Shown here: piece by piece, positions 37,501 through 47,776 of the stretch
How the letters are laid out: each line of letters begins with the position of its first letter
How positions within the stretch are numbered: the stretch's first letter is position 1
NCBI GenBank assembly: GCA_027605045.1
Contig: JAQFWX010000065.1
Span: forward strand, 62,001 to 126,000
Origin: Phallus indusiatus
Taxonomy: Eukaryota; Basidiomycota; Agaricomycetes; Phallales; Phallaceae
Length of the DNA: 64,000 nucleotides
Reading direction: 5' to 3'
Notes under the pieces: generated by a model
Told to the model about the DNA's origin: nothing
Databases searched by the model: none
Seen by the model: the letters and a program-made list of their open reading frames with translations, nothing else
Program-made: the position numbers and the translations under genes

Positions 37501-38712
37501 AAACCTTGGGAATCGATTGGAATGGACTTCGTCGGTCCATTACCCGTTTCAAACGGCCACGACTTCCTATTCGTCGTGATTGACAGACTGACCTCTATGG
37601 TTCGTCTGATGCCAACCACCACCAAGCTGACCGCCAAGGGCACAGCCTGGTTATACCTCAGTGAAGTCGTAAGACTCCACGGTGTCCCTGACTCAATCGT
37701 GAGTGACAGGGATGCACGATTCACTGCCAAGTTTTGGCAGGAACTGCAACGCCTAATGGGGACACGATTGCTCATGTCCACGGCGTTCCATCCGCAAACG
37801 GATGGATCTACCAGCGAGCCAATCGCTCAATTGGTCAAATACTTCGTTCCGTCATACAGAACGATCAAAAGATTGGGCCGAAAGGATCCCAATGGTGGAG
37901 TTTGCTATTAATAGCAGCACCAGCGAAACCACTGGTTTCGCGCCGTTTGAACTCAACTACGGCTACCTTCCCAGTTTGGGAAGGAAAATTGAGACGAACA
38001 CCAAATTCAAAGGTGTTCAACACTTTGCTCAACAGGCAAAGTGGAACCTCATGATAGCGCATGACGCTATCATAGCCAATCGCGTTAAACAGGCTCACTA
38101 CGCGAACAACTCACGGCGCGATGCACCGGAGTACAAAGAGGGTGACCTCGTCTATCTGTCGACGAGGAATCTCAACCTCCCCAAGGGAGAGTTAAGAAGT
38201 TGATCCCGCGTTATGTGGGACCATACAAAATATTGTCCGTTAAAGACAATATCACAGTAAAACTTGAGCTCTCTGAAGAGCTCAAGCAACATCGCATAAA
38301 TCCCGTATTTCACGTGGATTTGATTAAACCTCACATCGCCAACGACGATGAGAGATTTCCACGCCGCGATACACTCACGGCGTATGACTTTGGACAGCCA
38401 GACGATGCTGAATGGCACGTCGAGGAACTCCTAGCTCATCGCTGGAGTGGAACTCGCGAGAAAGATCTCGAGTTCCTAGTCCAGTGGACCCTTGGGGATA
38501 CCACTTGGGAACCTTACAGTAACTGTAAGGACTTGCAAGCTCTAGACGAGTACTTGCAATTACGAGGCGTAAACGAGCCTCGGCAGCTGCCACGACTATC
38601 CAATCACGGAGAGTCGCGGACCAACAACAAGCGCCCAGATCCCACTCGGGATCTGCTTGAAGATCCCACCCACAGGGATCCACTGGCACTTCACTGCTAC
38701 GCGGTGAGGTAA
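34531..38712 (+). pseudogene. pol: Pol of element Y (zinc knuckle, protease, RT, RNase H, integrase, chromodomain), frameshifted
   Basis: An open frame of 1126 codons (34531-37911) holds a zinc knuckle CFNCGQVGHYRNAC, protease CLVDSGCQGMIMS, RT (KIDLTEAYEQVRI, AYIDDVFVYS), RNase H (VVTDGSKCGVGAYY), the integrase HHCC finger (AHQIVGHFGRYK ... CRSCGTCQTNK) and the DDE core (DFVGPLPVSNG, VSDRDARFTAKF, HPQTDGST). Three small frameshifts (about 37815, 37870 and 38195) then lead through IPMVEFAINSSTSETTGFAP to IPRYVGPYKIL, FHVDLIKPH and a C-terminal chromodomain (VEELLAHRWSGTREKDLEFL). It is a chromovirus by domain order, more diverged from X and V than they are from each other. Confidence 0.88.
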
Positions 38713-38921
38713 TTTTCACTTGGGCGCTCCATGAGGCCGCCCAAGTATATAACCCAAAAGTCCGTTCACGGTCTTTTCTCCCTCACACCCCCCATGCCTG
38801 ACAGCAAGGGAAAACAACGCGAACGATCACGCTCGCGGTCGCCTACGCCGCAACCTGTTAGTAGGTTCAAAAAGCAGAGGCTCAACTGGCCCTGCAAAGG
38901 TCCGAATGGACCTTAGACGCG

Positions 38922-39399
38922 ATGGACGGATGCATATCCGTCTATCATAACAATGATAGTTGCACTGCGTGCAACGACTTTGCCAGTCACCTGGCAGGCC
39001 CCGCTGGCAGCGGGGCAATCATCCTTGACCATGATATGGTCAAGCAGGCCGTCTACAAGGCCTTTCCCTTCATAAAGAGGGAGTACTATCATCTAGACGA
39101 ACGTCTAGAAGAAGCTGAAAAGGACGTCAAGTCCTTGACAGACCACCTCGACGATGCGAATCGTCATATCTGCGAGCTGAAAGCTCGCATTGCTGAACTT
39201 GAACGTTCAGCGTCGACGGCAGGCCCGTCGACTACCCCATCGACCTCCAAAAAGCGGTCGAGAGACCAGGCCGATAAAGCGCCTGAACCATCCCAGGCAG
39301 CCCCTTTGCCTGATATCTTCAACGACATGTCGTCTGACGACGACATGGAAGACATAGTCGATGATAATGACTATGATGACGACGCCTCCATCGCGTCGT
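38922..39399 (+). CDS. third ORF of element Y, N-terminal part (split by V)
   Basis: The ATG at 38922 opens a frame encoding a Cys pair (CTACNDF), a predicted coiled coil (REYYHLDERLEEAEKDVKSL and on to AELERS), a basic stretch SKKRSRDQ that could be a nuclear localisation signal, and an acidic tail (DDMEDIVDDNDYDDD). Element V cuts it at the duplication GTCGT (39395-39399). Subtracting V joins the frame to 45404-46554 and gives 542 codons with no stop. The position after pol on the sense strand is where retroelements carry accessory or env-like genes; no signal peptide or membrane segment is visible. I do not recognise the family. Confidence 0.75.
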
Positions 39400-39750
39400 T
39401 GTTAGGGCGACTCAGGGCACACACCTAGAGGAGGGAAAACCTAAGATCTATTGAGGGGCAGCGACTAACTACTCACCTAGAGGAGGGAAAACCTAAGAGA
39501 ACAAGCTTAGGTATCCCCCTCTAGGGAAAACGCATATAAGTACAGGATATGAAGCGCTCGACTGATCCCCATGGGATCCGAGGAGATACAGACAGAAATC
39601 GAGGAAAATCGAAGAGATCGAGAAAACGAGAAAACGATGGAACTAATGGAAACGGCAAAGTACGGGAAATGAAGGAAATCGTAACACGAAATGAAACCGA
39701 AGAAATCGAAGGAATCGAATAATCGGAAAAGGCGCTAGCGTACCGTGACA
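39400..39750 (-). repeat. 3' LTR of element V
   Basis: 351 bp, TGTTAGGG ... CCGTGACA, next to a C8 run (polypurine tract on the element strand). Confidence 0.95.
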
Positions 39751-39792
39751 CCACCCCCCCCTTCAACAAGGCGGCGACCCGACGCCTGAGAT

Positions 39793-42700
39793 TCAGCTAT
39801 TAGGACGCGGAAGGAAAATGAGACCGCCAATCATTCTGGGTGCATTCGGATGAGATCGATAGAAATCTTGTACGAGATCGTGTGCTGCGACATCTTTCTC
39901 GGGAATCCATTGGTCGTGCTCTGGACCATAGCCCTCCCAGCGAACCTTGAACTCCAGTCGCCGGCGGAAAACACGACTGTCCAATATTTCTTCAACCACG
40001 TAATGTTCACCATCATCGCGAATCTCCGGGGGTGGAGGAGGTTTAGAACGACGACCTGGTATACTATCCGGTCTCGTTGGTTTCAACTTACTGACGTGGA
40101 ACACGGGGTGAATTCGAGACATCGATTTCGGTAGAACGAGTCGATATGAGCGGGTCCCGACTTTGGTCGCGATGGGAAATGGGCCTAGGAAGCGATGCGA
40201 TAATTTGGCAGATGGACGAGTGGTTTTGATATCGCTAGCATCTAGATAAACCTTATCTCCAGATTTGTAGTTAGGAGCCGGTAAATGTTTACGATCGTAG
40301 TACTTAGCCATGTCGTCCTTAGCCTTAAGAATCGCAGCGCGAGCTTCCTCCCAAGAATGAGACATCCTATTCTTGAAGTCATTAACCGATTCGATCTTCG
40401 ATTCTGTTGAACGCGGTTCGAAACCCATTCGAGGATGGCGACCAGTATCGAGTTCGAAAGGTGTCGCTTGGGTAGCCGAATGAACATGATTGTTATATGC
40501 AAACTCGGCCATCGGTAGCAATCGATCCCAATCGTCTTGACGCTCAGAGGTGAAGATACGAAGGTATTGCTCTACTTCAGCGTTCGCTCGTTCTGTCTGA
40601 CCATCGGTCTGGGGGTGGTATGCAGTAGAGCGCGCAAGCCGAATGCCAAGTAATCGAGAGAGTTCCTGGGTAAAACGAGACGAGAACTGAGGTCCTCGAT
40701 CCGAGATGATCTTCTCGGGTAGTCCATGCAACTTCCAGACGTGTTGGAGGTAGAGAGATGCAAGGCCAGAAGCGTCAACAGTAGTAAATGTTGGGACGAA
40801 ATGAACCCGTTTCGTCAACGAGTCTACTACAGAGAGGATTGCGTCATAACCATTCGATTCGGGGAGTTCGACAATGAAATCGACTGATATGAATTGCCAA
40901 GGTCGATTTGGAGTTTCGGTAGGTTGTAGTTCGCCATATGGAGCATGTCGAGAAGGCTTCGTCCGCATACAAGTGTCGCAAGCCTCTACATACCGCTGTA
41001 CATATCGAGAAATCCCTGGCCACCAAAAGGTTCGCGATACCAGTTCCAATGTTTTAAATCGACCTGGGTGACCAGCGAGTTTGGTGTCATGGTGTCGTTG
41101 AACGATTTCTCGCCGTAGATCGTCTACTTCGGGAACATAGATCTTCCCTCGGTAGTAAATGACGTCCTGATCTTCAGCCCATTCGCTGGTGTGAACCGAT
41201 CTCCCGCCTATCGCCTTGAGGGATTCGATGGCTTTCAAACGCTATCTTCTCGTTTGCCTTCTCTGTTCGCTTTCCGTATCTGGCTCAAGAACTCATCCTC
41301 CTCCCCTCTAAGGCGGAATGTTTGCATGGCGTTGACGGCAAACATTTCGGGTCGGATTAGAGTGATATCTCGATTGTCCAACTTTCCCGAGCCATGATCG
41401 GCACGACGCGAAAGACCGTCAGGCTTACCCATCGATTTACCAGGTATATGCCGCAAGGTGAAATCGAAACGTGCGAGATAAACCGACCAACGAGCCTGCC
41501 TGCGATTTAGATTACGAGCCGTCATGAAGTACTCTAGGTTTTTGTGATCCGTGCGAATGTCAATCGGATGAGTCGCACCTTCCAAGAAATGTCGCCACTC
41601 TTCTAATGCTCGAATGATAGCTAACATCTCTTTATCGTGGATTTCGTAATTTCGCTCCACCGGGCTCAAAGCCTTCGAGAAGAAGGCCACTGGATGCCAT
41701 TTGTTGTCCTCGAGAGAAGGTTGAGACAAGACGGCACCTGTTGCGAAATCAGAACTGTCAGCTTCTACCCGATAGGGCTTCAATGGATCGGGAATCGCAA
41801 GAACTGGGGCAGAGGTCATTGCCGATTTCAGGGAATCGAAAGCTTGTTGACAAATGTCGGACCAGATGAACGGGGCTTCTTTCTTAGTGAGACCGAATAA
41901 GGGGACAGCGATCAGTGAGAAGTCCTTGATAAATCGACGATAGAAGTTTGCGAAACCCAAAAACGATTGCACCTCGGTGACATTTTTCGGGACTGGCCAA
42001 TCTCTGACACCCGACACCTTCGCGGGATCCATTTCGACAGTGTTCTCGGAGATGACCAGACCTAGATACTCGATCTTAGTACGACAGAATTCACACTTCT
42101 CGGCTTTGAGATAGAGTTTATGCTCCCTTAGCCGTTCTAAGACACGACGTGTGATGCGATCGTGTTCTTCTTTCGTTCTCGTGTAGATCAGGATATCGTC
42201 GATATAAACAGCCACAACCCCCTCCGTGATCATGTCTTCGAAAATCTCGTTCATCATCGTCTGGAAGGTCGCTGGACTGTTAGTCAAACCAAAGAACATG
42301 ACCAAGGGTTCGAACAGTCCTCGATTTGTGCGAAATGCTGCTTTCCACTCGTCGCCCTCTTTGATGCGAACATTGTTGTATCCCCATCTAACATCGAGTT
42401 TCGTGAAGTACTTCGCACCCCTTAATTTGTTGACAAGTTCGGGAATTAGGGTAACGGGTATCGATTTTTGATGGTCATCGCGTTGAGAGCTCGATAGTCT
42501 TGAATAAGTCGTAGAGAGCCGTCTTTCTTCTTGATAAAGAAAACCGGGGAAGCCATGGGCGATTTCGAGGGGCGGATTCGACCAGAACGAAGATTCTCTT
42601 CCAGGAACGCATCGAGCTCCTTCTGTTCATTAGGCGAAAGGGGGTACACCTTGCAAAACTTGGGATCCGAATCAGGTAGGAGCTCTATCGCATGATCCCA

Positions 42701-43660
42701 CTTCTTCGAAGGTGGCAATGAATCGAAAGACTCTTTCGCGAAAACGTCTTCGAAATCGTGGAACATTTCGGGGACGATTTCTCGAAATCCAGATTTGAGT
42801 GTACCCCTTGTGTTATTCGCATGCGCCTGAGCCAATCGCTGTGAGATGGTTTCAGTTGCTCTGATGCGGCAACTGTCCAGGGGTTCTGAATTAAGAGAAA
42901 CCGCGAACAGTCGATCTCCCTCTTCTGGGTGAAACTCATCCTCCACATTCACGAGATCTGGCATATCTGGATCTGTGGATTCGGTTTCGTCAAGGGTGAC
43001 AGGAGGGATTGCTCGAACTGAACGTAGGAAACGTTTTGGGCCTTTCTTTTCGACAGGAGGCGGTCTACAAGATCGACATTCGGGATTACACCGGGTCAGC
43101 TCAACCTCACCAGTTGAGTAGTCAATCACCGGGTTATGAGCCTTGAACCAGGGTAATCCAAGCAGCACTGGGTACTTGCCGAGGGCAGTGACGGCAAACA
43201 TGACACGTTCGGAATGTGTCTGATATCGCATCACCAAGTCCACCACGTGCGTGATGTTTCCTGCTTGATTGGGAGTACCATCAACGTTGAAAACGGGAAT
43301 CGGTTTCGGTAAGCGAATCTTCGGGAGCTGATTTTTCTCGACAAAGTCTTGGTCGAGGAACATCCCACTGGCACCGGTGTCAAGCATCGCTTTTGAATGA
43401 ATGAGATCGCCAGTGTCGGTGCTCTGGAGTTCTACATCGATTTCGAGTCTTTGAGTACCGGCAGTGGCGTTCAGACGGTATTCGTGTGGAATCCGCTTGC
43501 GTTTTCCAATCGAAAGGCGACGAGGAGTAGGGATCGGAGGATTTGAGGGAGGAATAGATGCATCAGAATCAATAGAATTCGAATCAGAAGTCTCATTGCA
43601 CTTGTCGTCTATGTACAATACATCGAATCTATTTGATGTCGGCAGTGAGGGCGCATCCCT
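39793..43660 (-). pseudogene. pol: Pol of element V, two frameshifts
   Basis: Three open segments read in order. About 43660-42446: protease [13 protein letters not shown] and the start of RT. 42305-41235 region: MVMFFGLTNSPATF, YIDDILIYTRTKEEHD, RNase H. 41238-39793: integrase finger HHDTKLAGHPGRFK ... CDTCMRTK, DDE core, HPQTDGQTERAN, and chromodomain HYVVEEILDSRVFRRRLEF. One-base deletions separate them, at RYPLP near 42466 and at KREDSV near 41238. The start has no ATG and overlaps the gag stop in the -1 frame, exactly as in X. Inferred inactive in this copy unless the indels are sequence errors. Confidence 0.88.
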
Positions 43661-44903
43661 TACTCGCTGCCATTCTGAAAATCCTCTCTGGTCGAAGTGA
43701 TCGCGATCTCATTTTCTTCGACAGCAATCTCAGCACGATTCTGCGTTTCCAGCACATCTTGTTGAGTGAAGCGTTGTTCGAGAATTTCGTCGATTTCATC
43801 GGCCTGCATGAATCGAACATCGAACGCGCGTGGGCAGTCCTTAACGAGATGGCCTAACTGCCCACATCGGAAGCACCGGGCTGTCTCAGTCTGTACGCGG
43901 CGACGAGCAGCGTCAACCTCCATGGCATCATTTCGGATTGGAGGTAAGACGTTAACTGAAGTAGAAGCCGATGGTCGTACAGGGGGAGAGATGGTGGTAG
44001 GAATCGATGCGCGAGGCGGGGAAAAGGAGGTGGGGAGTAGATAGGGGGTCCAGCTGTACGTTGATAGACCGGGAAAGGGCTGGGTCGAGTTCTGGATATC
44101 GGAATCGACGTAAGAGGGGTTGAAATCGAATTACCGGGAACGACTCGTCGTTGGGTGGCATTGAAAGCATCGTTGGTACGACGAGCTTGATCGAAAAGAC
44201 GAGCGGCTTGAACCCAGCCTTCGTAATCGCTATAATCGGGTCGATTCTGCATCGTTCCAACCTTACTGGCGATTTCTCGATCTAAGCCCTGTCGGTAGTA
44301 GGTGGTTAACGCAAGACCATCATGAACCGTGAAACCCGCGCGATCCACGATAATGCGAAAGGCGTCAGTGTAATCATCTACGTTTCGACCTCCTTGAGCA
44401 TAACGTCCTGAAAGAAGGAGGTTCAGCGAATCTTCAGCCTCGGTTACCGGGAAGAATTCAGAGCGAAACTTTTGTCGGAAGTCTTCCCAGGTCTCATAAG
44501 GAACCAACCCTCGATTGTACTGGGCCTGAATAAGTTCGGCGAAGGCACCAGCACGCCCACTATTCATGTAAGAAAGTACCCAAACGATTTTGGTACTGAG
44601 ATTCGGGAAATCGCTGCCACATACGCTCATGTAAAGATCGACAGAGTTCCAGAAGGTACGGCCGTTTTTGCGATCCCCATCATAGGCGAGAGGTACAGCA
44701 GGGCGAGTGTTACGAGACGATCTCGTCTCGTTTTGGGGATTTGGAGCCGAGGCTCTGGGATTGGGGTTTGTCGGATTAGAGGGATCGGCAGCAGGAGCCT
44801 GAGGGGTGAAGAGTCGGTCGAGATGAGTTACGAGCTCTTCTATTCTTTGTTCAATCGCAGAGAGGCGACTTTCTGTAGTAGGGTCACTCTCTTCTAGATC
44901 CAT
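43660..44903 (-). pseudogene. gag: Gag of element V, one frameshift
   Basis: ATG at 44903 (MDLEESDPTTESRLSAIEQR, a short coiled coil). The capsid core follows (LAYDGDRKNGRTFWNSVDLY, FFPVTEAEDSLNLLLSGRYA). A frameshift near 44030 shifts reading to the frame with MEVDAARRRVQ, the zinc knuckle CFRCGQLGHLVKDC and the stop at 43660. Paralogous to the Gag of X throughout. Confidence 0.88.
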
Positions 44904-45034
44904 GACGAAAGAAATCGAAGAACGAAGGACGGAGGGGTCGTTTTATGGGCGAAAAGCGTCGGGAACGTCTGAGACAATGCTGACAAAGAGTTTCCGAAAG
45001 AAAACGACAATAGAAACGACCGGTCCGAAGGTAG

Positions 45035-45047
45035 AAGCTTGTTCTAC
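45035..45047 (-). other. self-primer site of element V
   Basis: On the element strand the 5' LTR ends in CCCTAACA, then GT, then AGAACAAGCTT. These 11 nt are the exact complement of AAGCTTGTTCT in the same LTR (45146-45156), about 35 nt downstream of a TATA box, where the transcript should begin. This is the arrangement used for self-priming by Tf1-type elements. Confidence 0.8.
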
Positions 45048-45398
45048 TGTTAGGGCGACTCAGGGCACACACCTAGAGGAGGGAAAACCTAAGATCTATT
45101 GAGGGGCAGCGACTAACTACTCACCTAGAGGAGGGAAAACCTAAGAGAACAAGCTTAGGTATCCCCCTCTAGGGAAAACGCATATAAGTACAGGATATGA
45201 AGCGCTCGACTGATCCCCATGGGATCCGAGGAGATACAGACAGAAATCGAGGAAAATCGAAGAGATCGAGAAAACGAGAAAACGATGGAACTAATGGAAA
45301 CGGCAAAGTACGGGAAATGAAGGAAATCGTAACACGAAATGAAACCGAAGAAATCGAAGGAATCGAATAATCGGAAAAGGCGCTAGCGTACCGTGACA
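45048..45398 (-). repeat. 5' LTR of element V
   Basis: 351 bp, identical by eye to 39400-39750. TATA-like TTATATGC on the element strand lies about 35 nt before AAGCTTGTTCT. Confidence 0.95.
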
Positions 45399-45403
45399 GT
45401 CGT

Positions 45404-46554
45404 CCACCAAACACAAGCCTCAGCGTACCTACGCTGATGCAACCAAGGCATCGGGCTCTCGCGATGCTGCCCCGGTTTCTCCAAGGAAACCCTCTGGTCC
45501 GTATCCACGGACCAAGCCAGGATGGGACTCCAATAGGGACCCATGGCCCTTCTTCGTCAAGGGTTTCGACCCCACTGTTAGTGGGGATCATTCTCTGGTG
45601 CCTGGCACCCCCAATCCTACTGCATGGTATAACACCTGCAGCCTCGACGAACCATTGTTCGTCGAGATTGGAACCCGGGTTTGGACCGACCCCCCGGTGT
45701 TCACGTACCCCGATGACAGAGGGGTTCACATGCGTATTTCATACGCATGGACTCGTTGGCGCAGATCCATGAAGGAGCGCCGCCTGGCGAGGAAAACAGC
45801 CAAGCTTGAAGCTATGGAGGCTGCCGCCAACCGTCCATCGGTGGTGTTTATCTCGGGAGAGTTAATCCACCCCGAGATCAAGTATTTAATCAATACTTGG
45901 AATGCGGACCCTAACCAGGTCCCTCCCTACATCCGACTAATGTCGGATGGATCATTAAACCCTCAAGATGTTGAGGTGTTCGCATGGCTCAAACGAGTCA
46001 CACGTACTCGTGAAGTGCGTGCCAAGTTCCTCGAGAAGGCGGCTGAGTGCCTCCTCGACCCCGCACTTACTGTGTGGGAAGAAGTTCTCGGTGGTAGGGG
46101 TAATTCCTCCACCCACCTGCCTTCCACGCTCATGGAAGGCTACACTCGTTCCTTCGAGTGCAAATCCCCCTCCTCCATTACCATAGAGGAGGTGATTCGC
46201 TCCATGCACGCCAATGGAGCGACGACAAGACGCGTCACTGAGGTGATCGCGCCCCTTCTCCAACGTTACGCCAATGGAGAAGATGTTAATCGCATCGCGC
46301 ATGACTATCGCGTGCGCCGTGGACTGGATCGTCCAACAAAAAAGGCGCGTACGACTCAGTCGGCCGCCCCCGCCGTCCATGCGTCGGCATCACCTGCCAG
46401 TATTGTGGCAGGCCCGCCTAATAAGGTTTACTCCCCGTCCGTCCCAATTCAGATGACGGACGAGGAATTGTTGAGGCCCCCTGAGGACCTTGACGCACCG
46501 CATCCGAGTGCCTCGGAGAGCATGGAGATTGACTACAGCAATCCCTCTGACTGA
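45404..46554 (+). CDS. third ORF of element Y, C-terminal part
   Basis: Continues the frame of 38922-39399 exactly once V and one copy of GTCGT are removed. It contains WPFFVKGFDPTVSGDHSLV, TWYN-like aromatic motifs, a basic segment TRWRRSMKERRLARKTAKLE, a helical region (VFAWLKRVTRTREVRAKFLE), the basic patch RPTKKARTT and an acidic Ser-rich end. The stop TGA lies 60 bp before the 3' LTR. That so long a frame stayed open while gag and pol have indels argues that it encodes a protein. Function unknown. Confidence 0.75.
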
Positions 46555-46616
46555 TTACAGTCAGATGCTTCCTCTTCGCGATCCTATGACTTGGAGTCCA
46601 AGTCACAAGGGGAGGA

Positions 46617-46934
46617 TGTAACGGATCCACCGCATGCGGTGGATTGAGTATATGCCACTTAGGCATATGCAGAGGGCTTCGCCCTCTGCAGTAGTTACTA
46701 TTACTTACTCTAATAACAGAGGCGCTTAACGCCTCTGGCTGCCTGCGCGGCGAGCCATTATGTAATAACTATACATTAGTAGTAGCTACACGCGTGCTGA
46801 TTCAGCACGCGCAACTTGTTTTACTCCACAAAGAAAATACAGCACTTTGGTCTGTTACTTGTGGCGTGAAACTACAGCGTGATATAAACTGTGTACCGCA
46901 AGCGGTACACTATAAAAAGTAACGAAACGTTACA
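46617..46934 (+). repeat. 3' LTR of element Y
   Basis: 318 bp; differs from the 5' LTR at three places that I found, all inside hairpin stems. Preceded by the polypurine tract AAGGGGAGGA. Confidence 0.92.
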
Positions 46935-47215
46935 GGAGGTACAGCAGGTCGGGTATTTCGGGAAGAGCGTGAACTGGCTTGATGCTCCAGAGCCGGTGGT
47001 TGTCCAGACGAGGACGCGTCGGCCACAGGGGGGTTTTGGGTTGGAGCAGCTCTAGCCGCGTCTCGGATGCTCTGCAGCACCTCAATCATCTGTGAGGCCT
47101 GGGATTCCTGTCTGGCCATGCGGGCATCCATTTCCGCGAACTGCCGCATAATAATAGTCGCCACATCGTTGAGGGTGACGAGTGGGGGTGCAGAGGGTGG
47201 AGGAGAAGAGTCCAT
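46935..47215 (-). pseudogene. gag: Gag of element X, N-terminal part
   Basis: ATG at 47215 (MDSSPPPSAPPLVTLNDVAT), a helical stretch (MRQFAEMDARMARQESQASQ), and a Pro/Ala-rich linker ending SSRSSRNTRPAVPP, where Y begins. The rest of the protein is at 30708-31742. Confidence 0.88.
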
Positions 47216-47366
47216 GAGAGAGAGAAAGGAAAATGGGGTTTTTAAGATGGAGCAGAGGGGTCGGTTATAGACGGGACTCGGAGGAAAAATGCGACACTGC
47301 GATAGTCGGTGTCGAGCGCGATTTTTCGATAACGAGTGTCGATAGAAACGGCCAGTCTGCGAGTAG

Positions 47367-47379
47367 AAGCTTGTTCTAC
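47367..47379 (-). other. self-primer site of element X
   Basis: On the element strand the LTR end CCCTAACA is followed by GT and AGAACAAGCTT, the exact complement of AAGCTTGTTCT inside the LTR (47475-47485), about 33 nt after TATATAG. Same arrangement as in V and W. Confidence 0.8.
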
Positions 47380-47776
47380 TGTTAGGGCTACTCAGCTCAC
47401 ACTAGAGGGAGGGGATCCTAAGTAATATATTGGAAGATAACTACACTACTCACCTAGAGGGAGGGGATCCTAAGAGAACAAGCTTAGGGACCCTCACTCT
47501 AGGTACAGCTACTATATACATAAAACGACGACGCGGCGTGCGGCCCTGACACAGCTAAGTGCCAGGCGCCCAAGCCGAGCCTAAGCGACGTGATGTCACG
47601 GGCATCACGCCGTGTACGAGCGCGCAACGCGCGCGAGCAGAGAAGGTGAAATATGGACGAAGAGAATAAACGGATGGTAGTTGTAATGCACGGGAAATAT
47701 AAATAAAATAGAAATAGATATATACCGATGATAATAAATAAGGAAAAATGAGGGGACGCGGTAGCGTACCCTGACA
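47380..47776 (-). repeat. 5' LTR of element X
   Basis: 397 bp, TGTTAGGG ... CCCTGACA on the + strand, followed by the target duplication GCAGT. Confidence 0.95.

Larger units (their letters stand above)
39400..45398 (-). mobile_element. Ty3/Gypsy chromovirus V, inserted in the third ORF of Y
   Basis: LTRs of 351 bp (39400-39750 and 45048-45398) look identical. The target duplication GTCGT is present at 39395-39399 and 45399-45403. Order on the minus strand: 5' LTR, self-primer site, gag, pol with chromodomain, polypurine tract, 3' LTR. It is the youngest layer of the nest. Gag has one and pol two frameshifts despite the identical LTRs. Related to X, with the same gag-pol overlap and primer site, but with a different LTR. 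Confidence 0.95.
31743..46934 (+). mobile_element. hairpin-saturated Ty3/Gypsy element Y (contains nested element V)
   Basis: Seen: LTRs of 320 bp (31743-32062) and 318 bp (46617-46934), TGTAACGG ... CGTTACA, flanked by the duplication GGAGG (31738-31742 and 46935-46939). Internal order on the plus strand: leader, gag, pol with chromodomain, a third ORF, polypurine tract (AAGGGGAGGA), 3' LTR. Without V it is about 9.2 kb. Its whole length is packed with short inverted repeats with 6-10 bp stems. Gag and pol carry several one-base frameshifts, so this copy is probably dead or dependent on others, while the third ORF is open apart from V. I recognise no tRNA-type or self-primer site after its left LTR. 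Confidence 0.93.
26359..47776 (-). mobile_element. Ty3/Gypsy chromovirus X (contains nested elements Y and V)
   Basis: Seen: LTRs of 397 bp at 26359-26755 and 47380-47776 and the 5-bp duplication GCAGT on both sides (26354-26358, 47777-47781). The only LTR difference I found is one base near 26639/47660. Reading on the minus strand: 5' LTR, self-primer site, gag (split by Y), pol, polypurine tract GGGGGGGG, 3' LTR. Without Y and V the element is about 6.2 kb. Pol is a single open frame with a chromodomain, so X was probably competent until Y landed in gag. Confidence 0.95.
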
